NCBI GenBank assembly: GCA_024036415.1
Contig: JAMWET010000169.1
Span: forward strand, 124,001 to 188,000
Reading direction: 5' to 3'
DNA: 64,000 nt
DNA from: Prochilodus magdalenae
Taxonomy: Eukaryota > Chordata > Actinopteri > Characiformes > Prochilodontidae
Shown here: positions 1 through 12,625 of the stretch, in pieces
Position numbering within the stretch: position 1 is the first letter of the stretch
Layout of the letters: each line of letters begins with the position of its first letter
Notes under the pieces: model-generated
The model's input: only the letters and a program-made list of their open reading frames with translations
Told to the model about the DNA's origin: nothing
Database searches by the model: none
Made by a program: the position numbers and the translations under genes

Positions 1-940
1 TGCTTTGCCAGCCCCGGACTGCAGATGTAGGAGAGGTAAAATGTTATTTATTTTTATTTTATATAAATCTGCACCAGGTAAAATGGTTTATAATTTACAA
101 CAAAGAATAAAAAAAAAATTAACACAGAAAATGTGTTAGAAAAGAAGGTCTAACAGTCTCTATTGAAAAGCAGCGCTGTCTCGTTAGGAGGTGTTCATGA
201 CTCTAGGGTTCATGCTCTCTGTTTCAGTCTGCAATGAGAGCTGAAGAGAGATTATTGTAAAGCTGATCAACAAAACCAGTATTAAGCACTGAAAAGTGGT
301 AAATGTTCATAAAAAGCCCCAGATTTGATTGTTATAAGTGTGCCTCTAAATTTTGTGGTTGTGTAAGTGTGCTTTGCTGTGGAGTGAGAGAGGCAATGTT
401 GCTGAGCCTTTACTGAGGTACTGGAAACATGTGCTCTTATCATCTCAGGAGTCTCCGATTGTGCCTTCTCACTGACAATGACAAACTATTCTGTCTTTTA
501 CCACACAGCACAGCAATAAATAAATGAGGCCGCAGTTCTGACTCCGCGTGCATCCCTATACACAGCTTTGGGTGGGCTCAGTGAGCTCAGTGAGCAGAAT
601 GACACATGATATAGGCAATATTCTGTGATATTAAATCCTATACAGACTAAATATCCTCATATAGTTCCTGTAGATTTTGCTATAGGGGTTGAAGTAGAGA
701 CCAGGCCTTCTGGAAACGTGACACATTACAACAAACTATTTATCTTGTAGCTGACCATGGTGCCTCAACACACAGCCTCATTGTTCATCTATAACAAGAG
801 AAAAGCGAGACTCTGCCATCTTGTGGCACTCCATGATGCTACATGACAGTCTGGCTTGACACCATTGCAGTCTTTGGCAAAGGTGTTAGGAGCAGTCATT
901 GTAATGGTCTGCGTTGTATGATTTTTAAATAATTAATTTG
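1..940. other. Intergenic, no gene recognised
   Basis: I see no supported exon here. The stretch is AT-rich with short poly-A runs and no long open frame. It could hold the 3' flank of a neighbouring gene that lies outside the window. Confidence 0.4.
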
Positions 941-944
941 CATT

Positions 945-2148
945 TCATTGTATGAAATAAGTATTTACCATACCATACCAAGCATCTACAAACCAGCAAG
1001 AATTCTGGCTCTCACAGACCTGTCTTTAAGAAGCCTCCTATTCTGCACTCATTACCTGTAGTAATTGCACCTGTTTGAACTTGTTACCTGTATAAAAGAC
1101 ACCTGTCCACACACTTAATCAATCACACTAACCTCTCCACCATGGCCAAGACCAAAGAGCTTTCTAAGGACACCAGGAACAAAACTGTAGACCTGCACAA
1201 GGCTGGGATGGGCTACAGGACAGTAGGCAAGCAGCTTGGTGAGAAGGCAACAACTGTTGGCGCAATTATTAGAAAATGGAAGAAACACAAGATGACTGTC
1301 CATCAACCTCGATCTGGGGCTCAATGCAAGATCTCACCTCATGGGGTAAGGATGATTCTGAGAGGTCAGGAATCAGCCCAGAACTACACGGGAGGACCTG
1401 GTCAATGACCAGAAGAGAGCTGGGACCACAGTCTCGAAGAGGACCATTAGTAACACACTACGCCGTCATGGTTTAAAATCCTGCAGAGCATGATCCCCCT
1501 GCCCATGCCAGCACATGTCCAGGCCTGTTTGAAAATTGCCAATGACCATCTGGATGATCCAGAGGAGGCATGGGGGAAGGATGAATACAACCCCAATAAC
1601 ACTGTCCCAACCGTGAAGCATGGGGGTGGAAACATCATACTTTGGGGGAGCTTTTCTGTAAAGGGGACAGGACGACTGCACCATACTGAAGGGAGGATGG
1701 GGTCATGAGATTTTGGCCAGAAACTTTCTTCCCTCAGTAAGAGCATTGAAGATGGGTCATGGCTGGATCTTCCAACATGACAATGACCCGAAACACACAC
1801 AGCCTGGAGAAGATCTGTATGGAGAAGAGGGCCAAAATCCCTGCTGCAGTGTGTGCAAACTTGGTCAAGAAATACAAGAAACATCTGACCTCTGTAACTG
1901 CAAACAAAGGTTTCTGTACTAAATACTAAATAAAAGTCCTGTTTATCTACTGTATCAAATACTTATTTCATGCAATAAAACGTAAATTATTTATTTAAAA
2001 ATAATACAGTGTGATTTTCTGGATTTATTTTTAAGATCCTGTCTCTAACAGTTGAAGAGTACCTATGATAAAACTTACAGACCTCTCCATTCTTTGTAAA
2101 GAAAACCTGCAAAATCAGCAGTGTATCAAATACTTATTTTCTCCGCTG
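945..2148 (+). mobile_element. Tc1/mariner element, degenerate (copy 1)
   Basis: The left inner terminal repeat (gtatgaaataagtatttacc, about 950) is mirrored on the right (tatcaaatacttatttcatg, about 1952), and a further right-hand outer part ends in cttattttctccgctg near 2148. Between them lies a broken Tc1-type transposase. The outer left repeat is missing or unrecognisable, so the copy is truncated or rearranged. It lies just upstream of the first exon of gene A. Confidence 0.75.
1142..1922 (+). pseudogene. Tc1-like transposase remnant
   Basis: The start [20 protein letters not shown] and the following residues match the N-terminal helix-turn-helix (DNA-binding) domain of fish Tc1 transposases. 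The frame breaks near 1408 and 1476. Later pieces in shifted frames keep catalytic-core segments, for example [15 protein letters not shown] in which the second aspartate of the DDE triad would lie. Several frameshifts and missing segments mean it cannot make active enzyme. Confidence 0.8.
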
Positions 2149-2244
2149 CGGATAAAACAAGTCAAATATATTTAACCTGTACACATAACTGTGCAACGCA
2201 TTCTCTACTGACATTCGCGAACGAACAAGGAAGCAGTTGAGGAA

Positions 2245-2327
2245 TCCAAACTAGTTCTGCAAGCTCTACAAACCTGCAACAAATGATCAGTGTCGGCTTA
2301 AAATAGATGGACTTGGACTGAAACAAG
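2245..2327 (+). other. Gene A exon 1, 5' non-coding exon
   Basis: The stretch from tccaaactagttctgcaag to the donor aaacaag|gtaaga is conserved with 31077-31176 (gene B) and 54898-54999 (gene C), while flanking sequence is not. The shared donor and the absence of a conserved reading frame indicate a 5' untranslated exon. The 5' edge is approximate. Confidence 0.6.
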
Positions 2328-2644
2328 GTAAGACATGCAGGCGTGTTTTTCTTCTAAAAAGCTAAATACTAATCAGTTTTTGCCTTTATTTAAAGCTTAT
2401 CTAACATCATAAACATGGTTTAAAGATTGTGCCTTCTATACTCCTGCTTTGAATGAACTTCATTTTATGGTTTTGTAAATAAAAGAAATAATACTACATA
2501 TTTATACGTATTTAAACTACGATAACCGATGCAATGTCAGAGACCGCCATCCGTTTTTTTTCGACAGAGGCTGGAGAAGTAGATAATAAGGTATGCACCA
2601 TATTTAATAGAAAACGATGTGTGTATTATTCTGTGTGTTCTTTT

Positions 2645-4540
2645 GAGCTCACACTCACTCACTCACTCACTCAGACACTCATTCACTCACTCACATCTTC
2701 CAAACTGCTTCATCCTTCTCACTCACTCACTCAATCACTCACTCACTCACCCACTCACTCACACACACACTCACTCACTCACTCACTCACATCTTCCAAA
2801 CTGCTTCATCCTTCTCACTCACTCACTCACACACACACTCACTCACTCACTAATTCACTCACTCACTCACTCACTCACTCAGACACTCATTCACTCACTC
2901 ACATCTTTCAAACTGCTTCATCCTTCTCACTCACTCAATCACTCACTCACTCACCCACTCACTCACTCACCCACTCACTCACTCACATCTTCCAAACTGC
3001 TTCATCCTTCTCACTCACTCACACACTCACTCACTCACATCTTCCAAACTGCTTCATCCTTCTCACTCACTCACTCACTCACTCACTCACTCACTCACTC
3101 ACACACTCACTCACTCACTCACATCTTCCAAACTGCTTCATCCTTCTCACTCACTCACTCACTAACTCACTCACATCTTCCAAACTGCTTCATCCTTCTC
3201 ACTCACTCACTCACTCACACACATCTTCCAAACTGCTTCATCCTTCTCACTCACTCACTCACTCACACACTCACTCACTCACTCACTCACTCACATCTTC
3301 CAAACTGCTTCATCCTTCTCACTCACTCACTCACTCACTAACTCACTGACATCTTCCAAACTGCTTCATCCTTCTCACTCACTCACTCACTCACTCATTA
3401 ACTCACACACTCACTCACTCACTCACACACTCACTCACTCACTCACTTACTCACTCACACACACACTCACTCACTCACTCACACACACACTCACTCACTC
3501 ACTCACATCTTCCAAACTGCTTCATCCTTCTCACTAATTCACTCACTCACACACACACACACACTCACTCACTCACTCACTCACATCTTCCAAACTGCTT
3601 CATCCTTCTCACTCACTCACTCACACACTCACTCACTCACACACACACACACACTCACTCACACACTCACTCACATCTTCCAAACTGCTTCATCCTTCCC
3701 ACTCACTCACTCACTCACTCACTCACATCTTCCAAACTGCTTCATCCTTCTCACTCACTCACTCACTAACTCACTCACATCTTCCAAACTGCTTCATCCT
3801 TCTCACTAATTCACTCACTCACACACTCACTCACTCACATCTTCCAAACTGCTTCATCCTTCTCTCACTCACTCACTCTCTCACTCACTCACACACTCAC
3901 TCACATCTTCCAAACTGCTTCATCCTTCTCACTCACTCACTCACTCACTCACACACTCACTCACTCACTCAATCACTCACTCACACACTCACTCACACAC
4001 TCACTCACTCACTCACTCACTCACTCACTCACTCACTCACACACTCACTCACTCACTCACTCACTCACTCACACACACACTCACTCACTCACTCACATCT
4101 TCCAAACTGCTTCATCCTTCTCACTAATTCACTCACTCACTCACTCACTCACTCACACACACACACACACACACTCACTCACTCACTCACTCACTCACAC
4201 ACACACTCACTCACTCACTCACTCACATCTTCCAAACTGCTTCATCCTTCTCACTAATTCACTCACTCACTCACTCACTCACACACACACACTCACTCAC
4301 TCACTCACTCACTCACAGACTCACTCACTCACTCACTCACTCACTCACTCACTCACACACTCACTCACACACACACTCACTCACTCACTCACTCACTCAC
4401 ATTTTCCAAACTGCTTCATCCTTCTCACTCACTCACTCACTCACTCACACACTCACTCACATCTTCCAAACTGCTTCATCCTTCCCACTCATATACTCAC
4501 TCACTAACTCACTTACTCATGCACTCACTCACTCACTCTA
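2645..4540. repeat. CACT-rich tandem array with an embedded unit of about 26 bp
   Basis: About 1.9 kb of (actc/cact)n tetranucleotide repeats with (ca)n runs, interrupted more than 20 times by a unit reading catcttccaaactgcttcat followed by ccttct. The top strand is almost free of G. It sits in intron 1 of gene A. Open frames read as LTHS repeats but are a by-product of the array, not genes. Confidence 0.95.
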
Positions 4541-5383
4541 CTTTTCTCCTCCTCCTGCACCTATGCCCTTCTGCCTTTCCTGAAAACCCACCTGCAACCA
4601 TTCTTACTTTTGACTTTAAGTGACCAGTCAGTGAAAGGAAGCCACCCTGAGCAGGTGATTTCCCACAACAGAAGGCAGTCTGAACGTTGTGTAGTTTTGT
4701 TTCTTGCTTGCGCACAAGGGTAAAGTCAGGAGACCAAAGGCTGGAATAGTTTATTTCAAGGCAATCACAGTTCTCTCACAGCCCCTCTCCAAAGGCACAC
4801 AGAGGTTTTATACACTGTTTCACCACTCTCTTAAGCTACAAAGAGGGTGTATCCTTATCGAGAGATGGTCATCTCTCCTCCGACTGATGTTTGACCTATG
4901 ACCTGTAGAATCTTGAAGGCAACATTCTCCCAGGGACTCCATCCTGTCGTAAATACATACAAGTTCTGTTCTGGTTATGCAGCTGTTCCCCACATGGTAA
5001 ACGTATACAAAACACTGATATCCAACAGTTGGAAGGGGACACAGGTTTCAGTTTGTGATTGTGCATATAAACAAATTTGTGCACAGCGTGTCTTTACCAT
5101 ACTGCAGTTTGATAAGTACTTTGGTGTGTTGGATTTATCAAACATAATTCATTTTCCATCTCTGACCACTTCCAAAAATGGTTCAAGTGATCTGACCGGA
5201 ATCGGAACACAATGCTGTACAGAGATTGTTACATGCACTTAAGTAAAATCTGAAAATGGGCTGGTAATGTGAGGTTTAAGCAGTTCATGTTGAGAATACA
5301 ATACATTTATACATGGAAAATATTTTTTTCTGTTGTGTGTTTTGTGAGCAAAAAGTTTTACATATATGCCAAATTTGTTCTAG
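4541..5383. other. Intron 1 remainder of gene A
   Basis: Non-repetitive sequence between the CACT array and exon 2. A 114-residue open frame (4898-5242) matches nothing I recognise and lacks splice support in the sister genes. Parts (4700-5160) could be an old retroelement, but I see no diagnostic motif. Confidence 0.3.
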
Positions 5384-5503
5384 GTCACCTTATTTTTTAA
5401 GATCAGACTTCAAAGGACGTCCCTCAACACCCCTACAACTCCAATCCTGAGAGGACAAAACAGCTGAATTCCAAAATATGAGAGTGCAGCATGGCTACAG
5501 CAG
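5384..5503 (+). CDS. Gene A exon 2 with the initiator ATG
   Basis: Acceptor tttgttctag|gtcacct and donor gcag|gtaagc. The ATG at 5491 starts ATG GCT ACA GCA G. The equivalent exons of B (33939-34024) and C (57773-57888) begin with the same gtcacct and also place a MAT start 13 nt before the donor, so the start and the phase-1 exit are conserved three times. Confidence 0.75.
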
Positions 5504-5635
5504 GTAAGCTAACCTTAGTAGTATTGTCAATGTATTTTAGTCATTTAACTCCAAAACAGGAATGTGCAAATTTGTCTCGGACCCAGACACAGCATGTTCA
5601 ATATTTAAAATGTGAAATATATCCCATGCAGACTG

Positions 5636-8600
5636 TCTCCTGCTTTATACTCTCACTACTCAAACTCATACTCTCTCCTGCTTTATACTCTCACTACTCA
5701 AACTCATACTCTCTCCTGCTTTATACTCTCACTACTGAAACTCATACTCTCTCCTGCTTTATACTCTCACTACTGAAACTCATACTCTCTCCTGCTTTAT
5801 ACTCTCACTACTCAAACTCATACTCTCTCCTGCTTTATACTCTCACTACTCAAACTCATACTCTCTCCTGCTTTATACTCTCACTACTCAAACTCATACT
5901 CTCTCCTGCTTTATACTCTCACTACTCAAACTCATACTCTCTCCTGCTTTATACTCTCACTACTCAAACTCATACTCCCTTCTGCTGTATACTCTCACTA
6001 CTCAAACTCATACTCTCTCCTGCTTTATACTCTCACTACTCAAACTCATACTCCCTTCTGCTGTATACTCTCACTACTCAAACTCATACTCTCTCCTGCT
6101 TTATACTCTCACTACTCAAACTCATACTCTCTCCTGCTTTATACTCTCACTACTCAAACTCATACTCTCTCCTGCTTTATACTCTCACTACTCAAACTCA
6201 GACTCTCTCTCCTGCTTTATACTCTCACTACTACTCAAACTCATACTCTCTCCTTCTTTATTCACTCAGTACTCAAACTCATACTCTCTCCTGCTTTATA
6301 CTCTCACTACTCAAACTCATACTCTCTCCTGCTTTATACTCTCACTACTCAAACTCATACTCCCTTCTGCTGTATACTCTCACTACTCAACCTCATACTC
6401 CCTCCTGCTTTATGCTCTCACTACTCAAACTCATAATCTCTCCTGCTTTATACTCTCACTACTCAAACTCATACTCTCTCCTGCTTTATACTCTCACTAC
6501 TCAAACTCAGACTCTCTCCTGCTTTATACTCTCACTACTCAAACTCACTACTCAAACTCATACTCTCTCCTGCTTTATACTCTCACTACTCAAACTCATA
6601 CTCTCTCCTGCTTTATACTCTCACTACTCAAACTCATACTCTCTCCTGCTTTATACTCTCACTACTCAAACTCATAGTCTCTCCTGCTTTATACTCTCAC
6701 TACTCAAACTCATACTCTCTCCTGCTTTATACTCTCACTACACAAACTCATACGCTCTCCTGATTCATACTCTCACGACTCAAACTCAGACTCTCTCCTG
6801 CTTTATACTCTTACTACTCAAACTCATAGCCTCTCCTGCTTTATACTCTCACTACTCAAACTCAGACTCTCTGCAGCGTTATACTCTCACTACTCAAACT
6901 CATACTCCCTCCTGCTTTTTACTCTCACGACTCAAACTCATACTCACTCCTGCTTTATCCTCTCACTACTCAAACTCATACTCCCTCCTGCTTTATACTC
7001 TCACTACTCAAACTCATACGCTCTCCTGATTCATACTCTCATGACTTAAACTCAGACTCTCTGCAGCGTTATACTCTCACTACTCAAACTCATACTCCCT
7101 CCTGCTTTATACTCTCACTACTCAAACTCATACTCTCTCCTGCTTTATACTCTCACTACTCAAACTCATACTCACTCATGCTTTATACTCTCACTACACA
7201 AACTCATACGCTCTCCTGATTCATACTCTCACGACTCAAACTCAGACTCTCTCCTGCTTTATACTCTTACTACTCAAACTCATAGCCTCTCCTGCTTTAT
7301 ACTCTCACTACTTAAACTCAGACTCTCTGCAGCGTTATACTCTCACTACTCCAACTCATACTCCCTCCTGCTTTATCCTCTCACGACTCAAACTCATACT
7401 CCCTCCTGCTTTATACTCTCACTACTCAAACTCATAGTCTCTCCTGCTTTATACTCTCACTACTCAAACTCATACTCTCTCTTGCTTAATACTCTCACTA
7501 CTCAAACTCATACTCACTCATGCTTTATACTCTCACTACTCAAACTCATACTCTCTCCTGCTTTATACTCTCACTACTCAAACTCATACTCTCTCCTGCT
7601 TTATACTCTCACTACTCAAACTCATAGCCTCTCCTGCTTTATGCTCTCACTACTCAAACTCATAATCTCTCCTGCTTTATACTCTCACTACTCAAACTCA
7701 TAGTCTCTCCTGCTTTATACTCTCACTACTCAAACTCATACTCACTCATGCTTTATACTCTCACTACTCAAACTCATACTCTCTCCTGCTTTATACTCTC
7801 ACTACTCAAACTCATACTCCCTTCTGCTGTATACTCTCACTACTCAAACTCATACTCTCTCCTGCTTTATGCTCTCACTACTCAAACTCATAATCTCTCC
7901 TGCTTTATACTCTCACTACTCAAACTCATACGCTCTCCTGATTCATACTCTCATGACTTAAACTCAGACTCTCTGCAGCGTTATACTCTCACTACTCAAA
8001 CTCATACTCCCTCCTGCTTTATACTCTCACTACTCAAACTCATACTCTCTCCTGCTTTATACTCTCACTACTCAAACTCATACTCACTCATGCTTTATAC
8101 TCTCACTACTCAAACTCAGACTCTCTCCTGCTTTATACTCTCACTACTCAAACTCATACTCTCTCCTGCTTTATACTCTCACTACTCAAACTCATAGCCT
8201 CTCCTGCTTTATGCTCTCACTACTCAAACTCATAATCTCTCCTGCTTTATACTCTCACTACTCAAACTCATACTCACTCATGCTTTATACTCTCACTACT
8301 CAAACTCAGACTCTCTCCTGCTTTATACTCTCACTACTCAAACTCATAATCTCTCCTGCTGTATACTCTCACTACTCAAACTCATACTCTCTCCTGCTTT
8401 ATGCTCTCACTACTCAAACTCATAATCTCTCCTGCTTAATACTCTCACTACTCAAACTCATACGCTCTCCTGATTCATACTCTCATGACTTAAACTCAGA
8501 CTCTCTGCAGCGTTATACTCTCACTACTCAAACTCATACTCCCTCCTGCTTTATACTCTCACTACTCAAACTCATACTCTCTCCTGCTTTATACTCTCAC

Positions 8601-8660
8601 TACTCAAACTCATATTCCTCCTGCTTTATACTGTCACTTCTTAAACTCATACTCTCATCT
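5636..8660. repeat. 38-bp minisatellite, about 80 copies
   Basis: A tandem array of a 38-bp unit (core tgctttatactctcactact then caaactcatactctctcc). Because 38 is not a multiple of 3, translation cycles through all frames and repeats every 114 nt, which creates long false ORFs. Variant units (tgattcata at about 6761, 7028, 7218, 7939 and 8471; ctgcagcgtt; ctgctgtata) recur together, showing higher-order structure. It fills intron 2 of gene A. The top strand has roughly one G per unit. Confidence 0.95.
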
Positions 8661-8810
8661 GCTTTTTACTCAAACTTGTACTCTCTTATGTGTTATATCA
8701 TGTCATGTGTTTATTACATATGTTAAATCGGGGGTCTGGTAGGAAAATGCATCACAGTGAGTGCTTGGATACATTCTATAATTGTTTCAATTTTTTTTTG
8801 CCATTTGCAG

Positions 8811-8911
8811 GGACATTAACTAACTCCTTGAGATTTGTTGCCATTTTGTTGATGAACGTGTATATGGTGGATTTAAATGGACTCCCCGAAGCTACAGACA
8901 TCAGTGCACAG
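8811..8911 (+). CDS. Gene A exon 3, signal-peptide exon
   Basis: Acceptor ccatttgcag|ggacat and donor cacag|gtaaag. Joined to exon 2 it reads MATAGTLTNSLRFVAILLMN then VYMVDLNG..., a short basic N-region followed by a hydrophobic core, as expected for a secreted or membrane-protein signal peptide. The B (34500-34576) and C (58367-58467) exons have the same start (GT..T) and the same core position. 13+101 nt gives 38 whole codons. Confidence 0.75.
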
Positions 8912-8924
8912 GTAAAGGGAACAT

Positions 8925-9970
8925 TTATGTTATAATAAGTGTGTTTCAAAACATAATTAAATATTTTTTCTTTAGATATTTACATAATATAATTGTATTT
9001 ATTATACATTTTTATTTCAATATTGCTTTTTTTGGTGACTCCAGATCGAAAACAGTGGATCACTACACCATAGAGAAATAGAAGTTGACTTTAATTTGAC
9101 ATTATAGCCTTAAACCTAACTTTAAAAACTAGTAAAGTATAACTACAACACACATATTTGTAGGTCTGTAAGTAAGGGATATAAAGATCCAACACACGCA
9201 TATAGTAAAGTTCCATAAGTATTGACACACTTGGTAAATGAGTAATAAAAAATGTCAGTGGTTAGTTCAACTAGTTCAAAACATATCGTTGGCACTCCTT
9301 TATATAAAAGGAGTATAAAATTGTACAACAACTTTAACAGTAACAAACTCAAAATAAGATAATTACACAGATATGTAATATGAATCACTGAACATGTTAA
9401 AAGCGCACACCTATCGGGAGCGGATGTGTCTTTTCAGTGTCTTTTCTGAATACACTGGAAACCCTGTACATGTATTACAGTAAACACATAAGCATTCAAT
9501 TATAACTGTCAATACTCTGTGAAAAGCAATAACAACGATGGAATATGAATGCTAATGTTAAAAAAATATTTTATTACATTTTTGTGTAATATTATTTTAC
9601 TAAAAGGTATTACTGCATTTGTACAGTAACAGCTCATTGTCGCATGCAAAAATATAAAAATGAGTTAACACATCCTCTACAGATAATTAAATTCTATGTG
9701 GCATTTCCTGCAATTTCTATCCGTCTATTATTTATCTATTTATTCACTGATTTATCTATTTATTCACATAAAATGTAACACAGGCCACATTCTGCATTTC
9801 ACCAAATACATTGAAGTCAGCGAATAATCAATAACTGAGCATTAAAATGCACAGTAGTGTTCTGAGGATGTTGTATCTTACTTTTACTTGATAACATGTA
9901 ATTGTTTTAATTCTGGCAGCAGTATTCACAGTGCATGATGACTGTTACACCTCCGCTGTACTTTCATTTT
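8925..9970. other. Gene A intron 3
   Basis: AT-rich intronic sequence with no exon, element or motif I can support. An 81-residue open frame on the minus strand (9143-9388) has no family signature. Confidence 0.4.
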
Positions 9971-9979
9971 ACATTTCAG

Positions 9980-10028
9980 ATTAGTTACATGGATGGAGAA
10001 CACAGTCATGCAAGAGATAAAAGAGATG
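9980..10028 (+). CDS. Gene A exon 4 (49 bp)
   Basis: Acceptor catttcag|attagt and donor agatg|gtaaat, coding ISYMDGEHSHARDKRD and leaving phase 1. The sister exons in B (35408-35456) and C (61770-61818) are exactly 49 bp with the same phases, which supports it despite low sequence identity. It is a linker after the signal peptide. Confidence 0.65.
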
Positions 10029-10165
10029 GTAAATATGAAATGCACATTCACTTTTTGTTATCAATTTTGGTTTGTACTGTAGTTACAGTATGAACCTAAA
10101 TATCACTTTTGTCTTTTCTTTTTCCATAAATAACTTAAATCTAAATAACCAAATGTTATTACCAG

Positions 10166-10290
10166 ACAAAAGATTGCAACAGTAATACATTGTTGTGGTG
10201 AAGGTAAACGTGTCACAAGTAAATCTTTAACCAAATCCTTATACAACTGAATCTGTCTTCAGGAAATCAGTGGTGTTAAACCAGTACACA
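10166..10290 (+). pseudogene. Relic of exon 5 in gene A
   Basis: The stretch after attaccag keeps aacgtgtcacaagtaa and acattgttgt, matching the B exon at 35567-35716 (EYIVVVEMNVSQVILIEQIK) and the C exon at 61969-62121. Small deletions shift the frame, stops appear within it, and the donor acaacag|gtaagc has become acacagtgtaa. The exon is dead in gene A. Skipping it keeps the frame, because exon 4 ends in phase 1 and the SEA exon begins in phase 1. Confidence 0.7.
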
Positions 10291-11179
10291 GTGTAATGAT
10301 TAAAATATGAATCATTTAGTTTGATATGGTACAGCATTGTCTCGATTTGACAGTAATATTGAAGTATATTTCACTTATATCAGCTTTATAGTTTCTTTGT
10401 AAATATTAAAAAAATATTTAAAAAGCATCTTAAATACAAACATTAATGTGTGGATTTTAGCTATTTTACTCTTTTACTCTTTTAACATTTTATTGTGGAT
10501 CATGATATCAAAAAATTCGAGGGAAACCAGATAAATTCCTGTTCATAAAGGACAAGAGTTATCACAACTGAATGCATGTGACTTTTAATCCTTAATAAGA
10601 CACTGTATTAAAAATTGGTATACTTCTGTGATGCATATTATCACATACGTTCAATAAATACAGTTCATTGCTGCACCATGAATGCAAGTCAATAAAGGAC
10701 AAGCTGTTATGTATGAATGTGCTGATATGTATGGAAAACCCACACCAGTGTGTGGTAGTTTTACACACTGCATCGTGAAGTCACTATCAAGGCTGAAAAA
10801 TAAATAAATAAACATTTTGGAGCATTCTGTCATAGTGACAGCCACAGGGGTAGTGTCAGCTAGGAGCTGGCATTGCAAAGAGCTTTTCTCAGAGGTTCAT
10901 GGGAGGCAAACCTCCCCAAAAAAAATTAAAAAGTTATCATTCTGTCATTTATGTTGATGATTTGCTGCAAATACAGAGTTCTTACAGGAAAACTACGTTC
11001 TCGTCTTTTAAAATCAACTGGTTTCTAGACTGCATTACTGCATTTTGATTTTCATAATGAATGAAAAAAAAAACAAATATTTTATGTTGAAAGTGAGACA
11101 TCTTAGAAAATGATTGACTCAAAAAATGATGAAATGATTGATGAAAATGATTGATTTACAACTCTATGGCAGGAACACA

Positions 11180-11840
11180 TCTCAAAAGGTGGGGATGCTG
11201 AGGCTAGAAAAAAATTGAGTGACACTAAATAAAAAAACATGACTGGGTATAAAAAGAGCTTTTTAGAGAGACAAAGTCTGTCAGAATCAAAGATGGGCAA
11301 AGGTTCACCAAGCTGCAAAGGACTGCATTTAAAACTTGTGAAACAATTTCGGAAAAATGTTTCTCAATTTTGGATATCCCACCATCTACAGTACATAATA
11401 TCATCCCTGTGCGTAAGGGACAAAGGCGATGGTCAACATTAGACGTTTGTGATTTTCAGGCCCGCTGCACTAAAAACAGACATGAGTCGGTACTTTAAAT
11501 CACTGCATGGGTTAGGAACACTACCAGAAATCATTGTCTGTGAGCTTAGATTGCATTGGGGTAGCATTAGTGCTTATGGCCTGGGCAGTTTACACATCTG
11601 GAAAGGCACAAAGGTTCAATGCTGAACAGTATACAAAGGTTTTAGAACAGCATATGTTCCCATTCAGACAACGGCTCTTTCAAGGAAGGCCTTACATATT
11701 ACAGCAAGACAATGCTAAACCACATACTGCATCCATCACAACAGAATGACTTTGTAGAAGAAGTCCCGGTGCTGGACTGACCTGGCTGCAGCCTGGCTGC
11801 ATGAATATACAAATCCGATGTTTAACAAATTGACCACATG
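11180..11840 (+). mobile_element. Tc1/mariner relic (copy 2)
   Basis: Scattered segments match fish Tc1-type transposase genes: a 5' part near 11190-11490 and a later part near 11600-11750 whose frame includes LEQHMFPFRQRLFQGRPYIL and LQQDNAKPHTAS, the catalytic-core region. Much of the middle is deleted and the frame is broken repeatedly. It lies where genes B and C keep EGF exons. Confidence 0.7.
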
Positions 11841-11949
11841 CCACCTACAGATACTTTTGCTTTAGCCACTGTATTTTAGTCTACACACAAGTATAAATCT
11901 AAGACAGAGTACAGGATGCTGTCAACAAATGCATGAGAAAATGCTTTTA

Positions 11950-12525
11950 ATATTTAAAAACAGCATTTTTATTATGGAGCGGAAGTTCAAATTGAATGGG
12001 ATAGGAAGTCCAAATGCCAGGCTTTGTCATGGTATGGGGCCAGTGTAAAGCACAGGTAATTTACGTTTCTGTGATGCAGTATTAATGCAGAAAAGTATGT
12101 TAAGATCAAGAAGACATCTTTTCCAGGAATGTCCATGCATTTTTCAACACCACATGCTGCACATATTACAAAGGCATGGCTGTGGAACAAATGAGAGGGG
12201 TACTGGACTGGCCTGCCTACAGTCCTGACCTGTCCCTAGCAGAGAATGTGTGAAGAATTCTAAAATGAAAAATGCAATGACAGTCCCGTATGTTGCATAC
12301 TTTAAGACGTGTTTGCAGAAAGACTGGGACACAATAATGCCTGAAACACTTAACTCGATATCCTCACTGGTAGTTTTGTGTGTGCGAAAGAGATGGCAAC
12401 AATACACAGTGGTAGTGGCTTTACTGTCCCGACATTGTTGGAATGTGTTGCAGGAATGGTATATTAACAAGGCAAATCAAGTGGAAATATCAACATAAAA
12501 CATGAAATGTCTTCATATTGTTAAA
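11950..12525 (+). mobile_element. Second Tc1/mariner relic next to copy 2
   Basis: Contains catgctgcacatattacaaa, gtactggactggcctgccta and a 3' part (cgacattgttggaatgtgtt, about 12430) typical of the C-terminal half and right end of another Tc1 subfamily. It has stops and frameshifts throughout. It ends about 100 bp before the first SEA exon of gene A. Confidence 0.65.
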
Positions 12526-12625
12526 AAAGTCAGTGTGTGGGTGGGGTTGTACTTGAAAAGCAACATTCTTCTAAAGCCCTCTTTCTTGACGTCACTCTTT
12601 TTTACTGTCATCTTTTTTTTAATAG

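Noticed and set aside
2534..3349. Long open frames made of LTHS-type repeats
   Set aside because: They are direct translation of the CACT array; no splice sites, no complexity.
5491..7029. 512-codon open frame starting at the gene A ATG, and similar frames at 7482-8726
   Set aside because: Only the first 13 bases are exon. The rest is the 38-bp minisatellite read in rotating frames after the donor at 5504.
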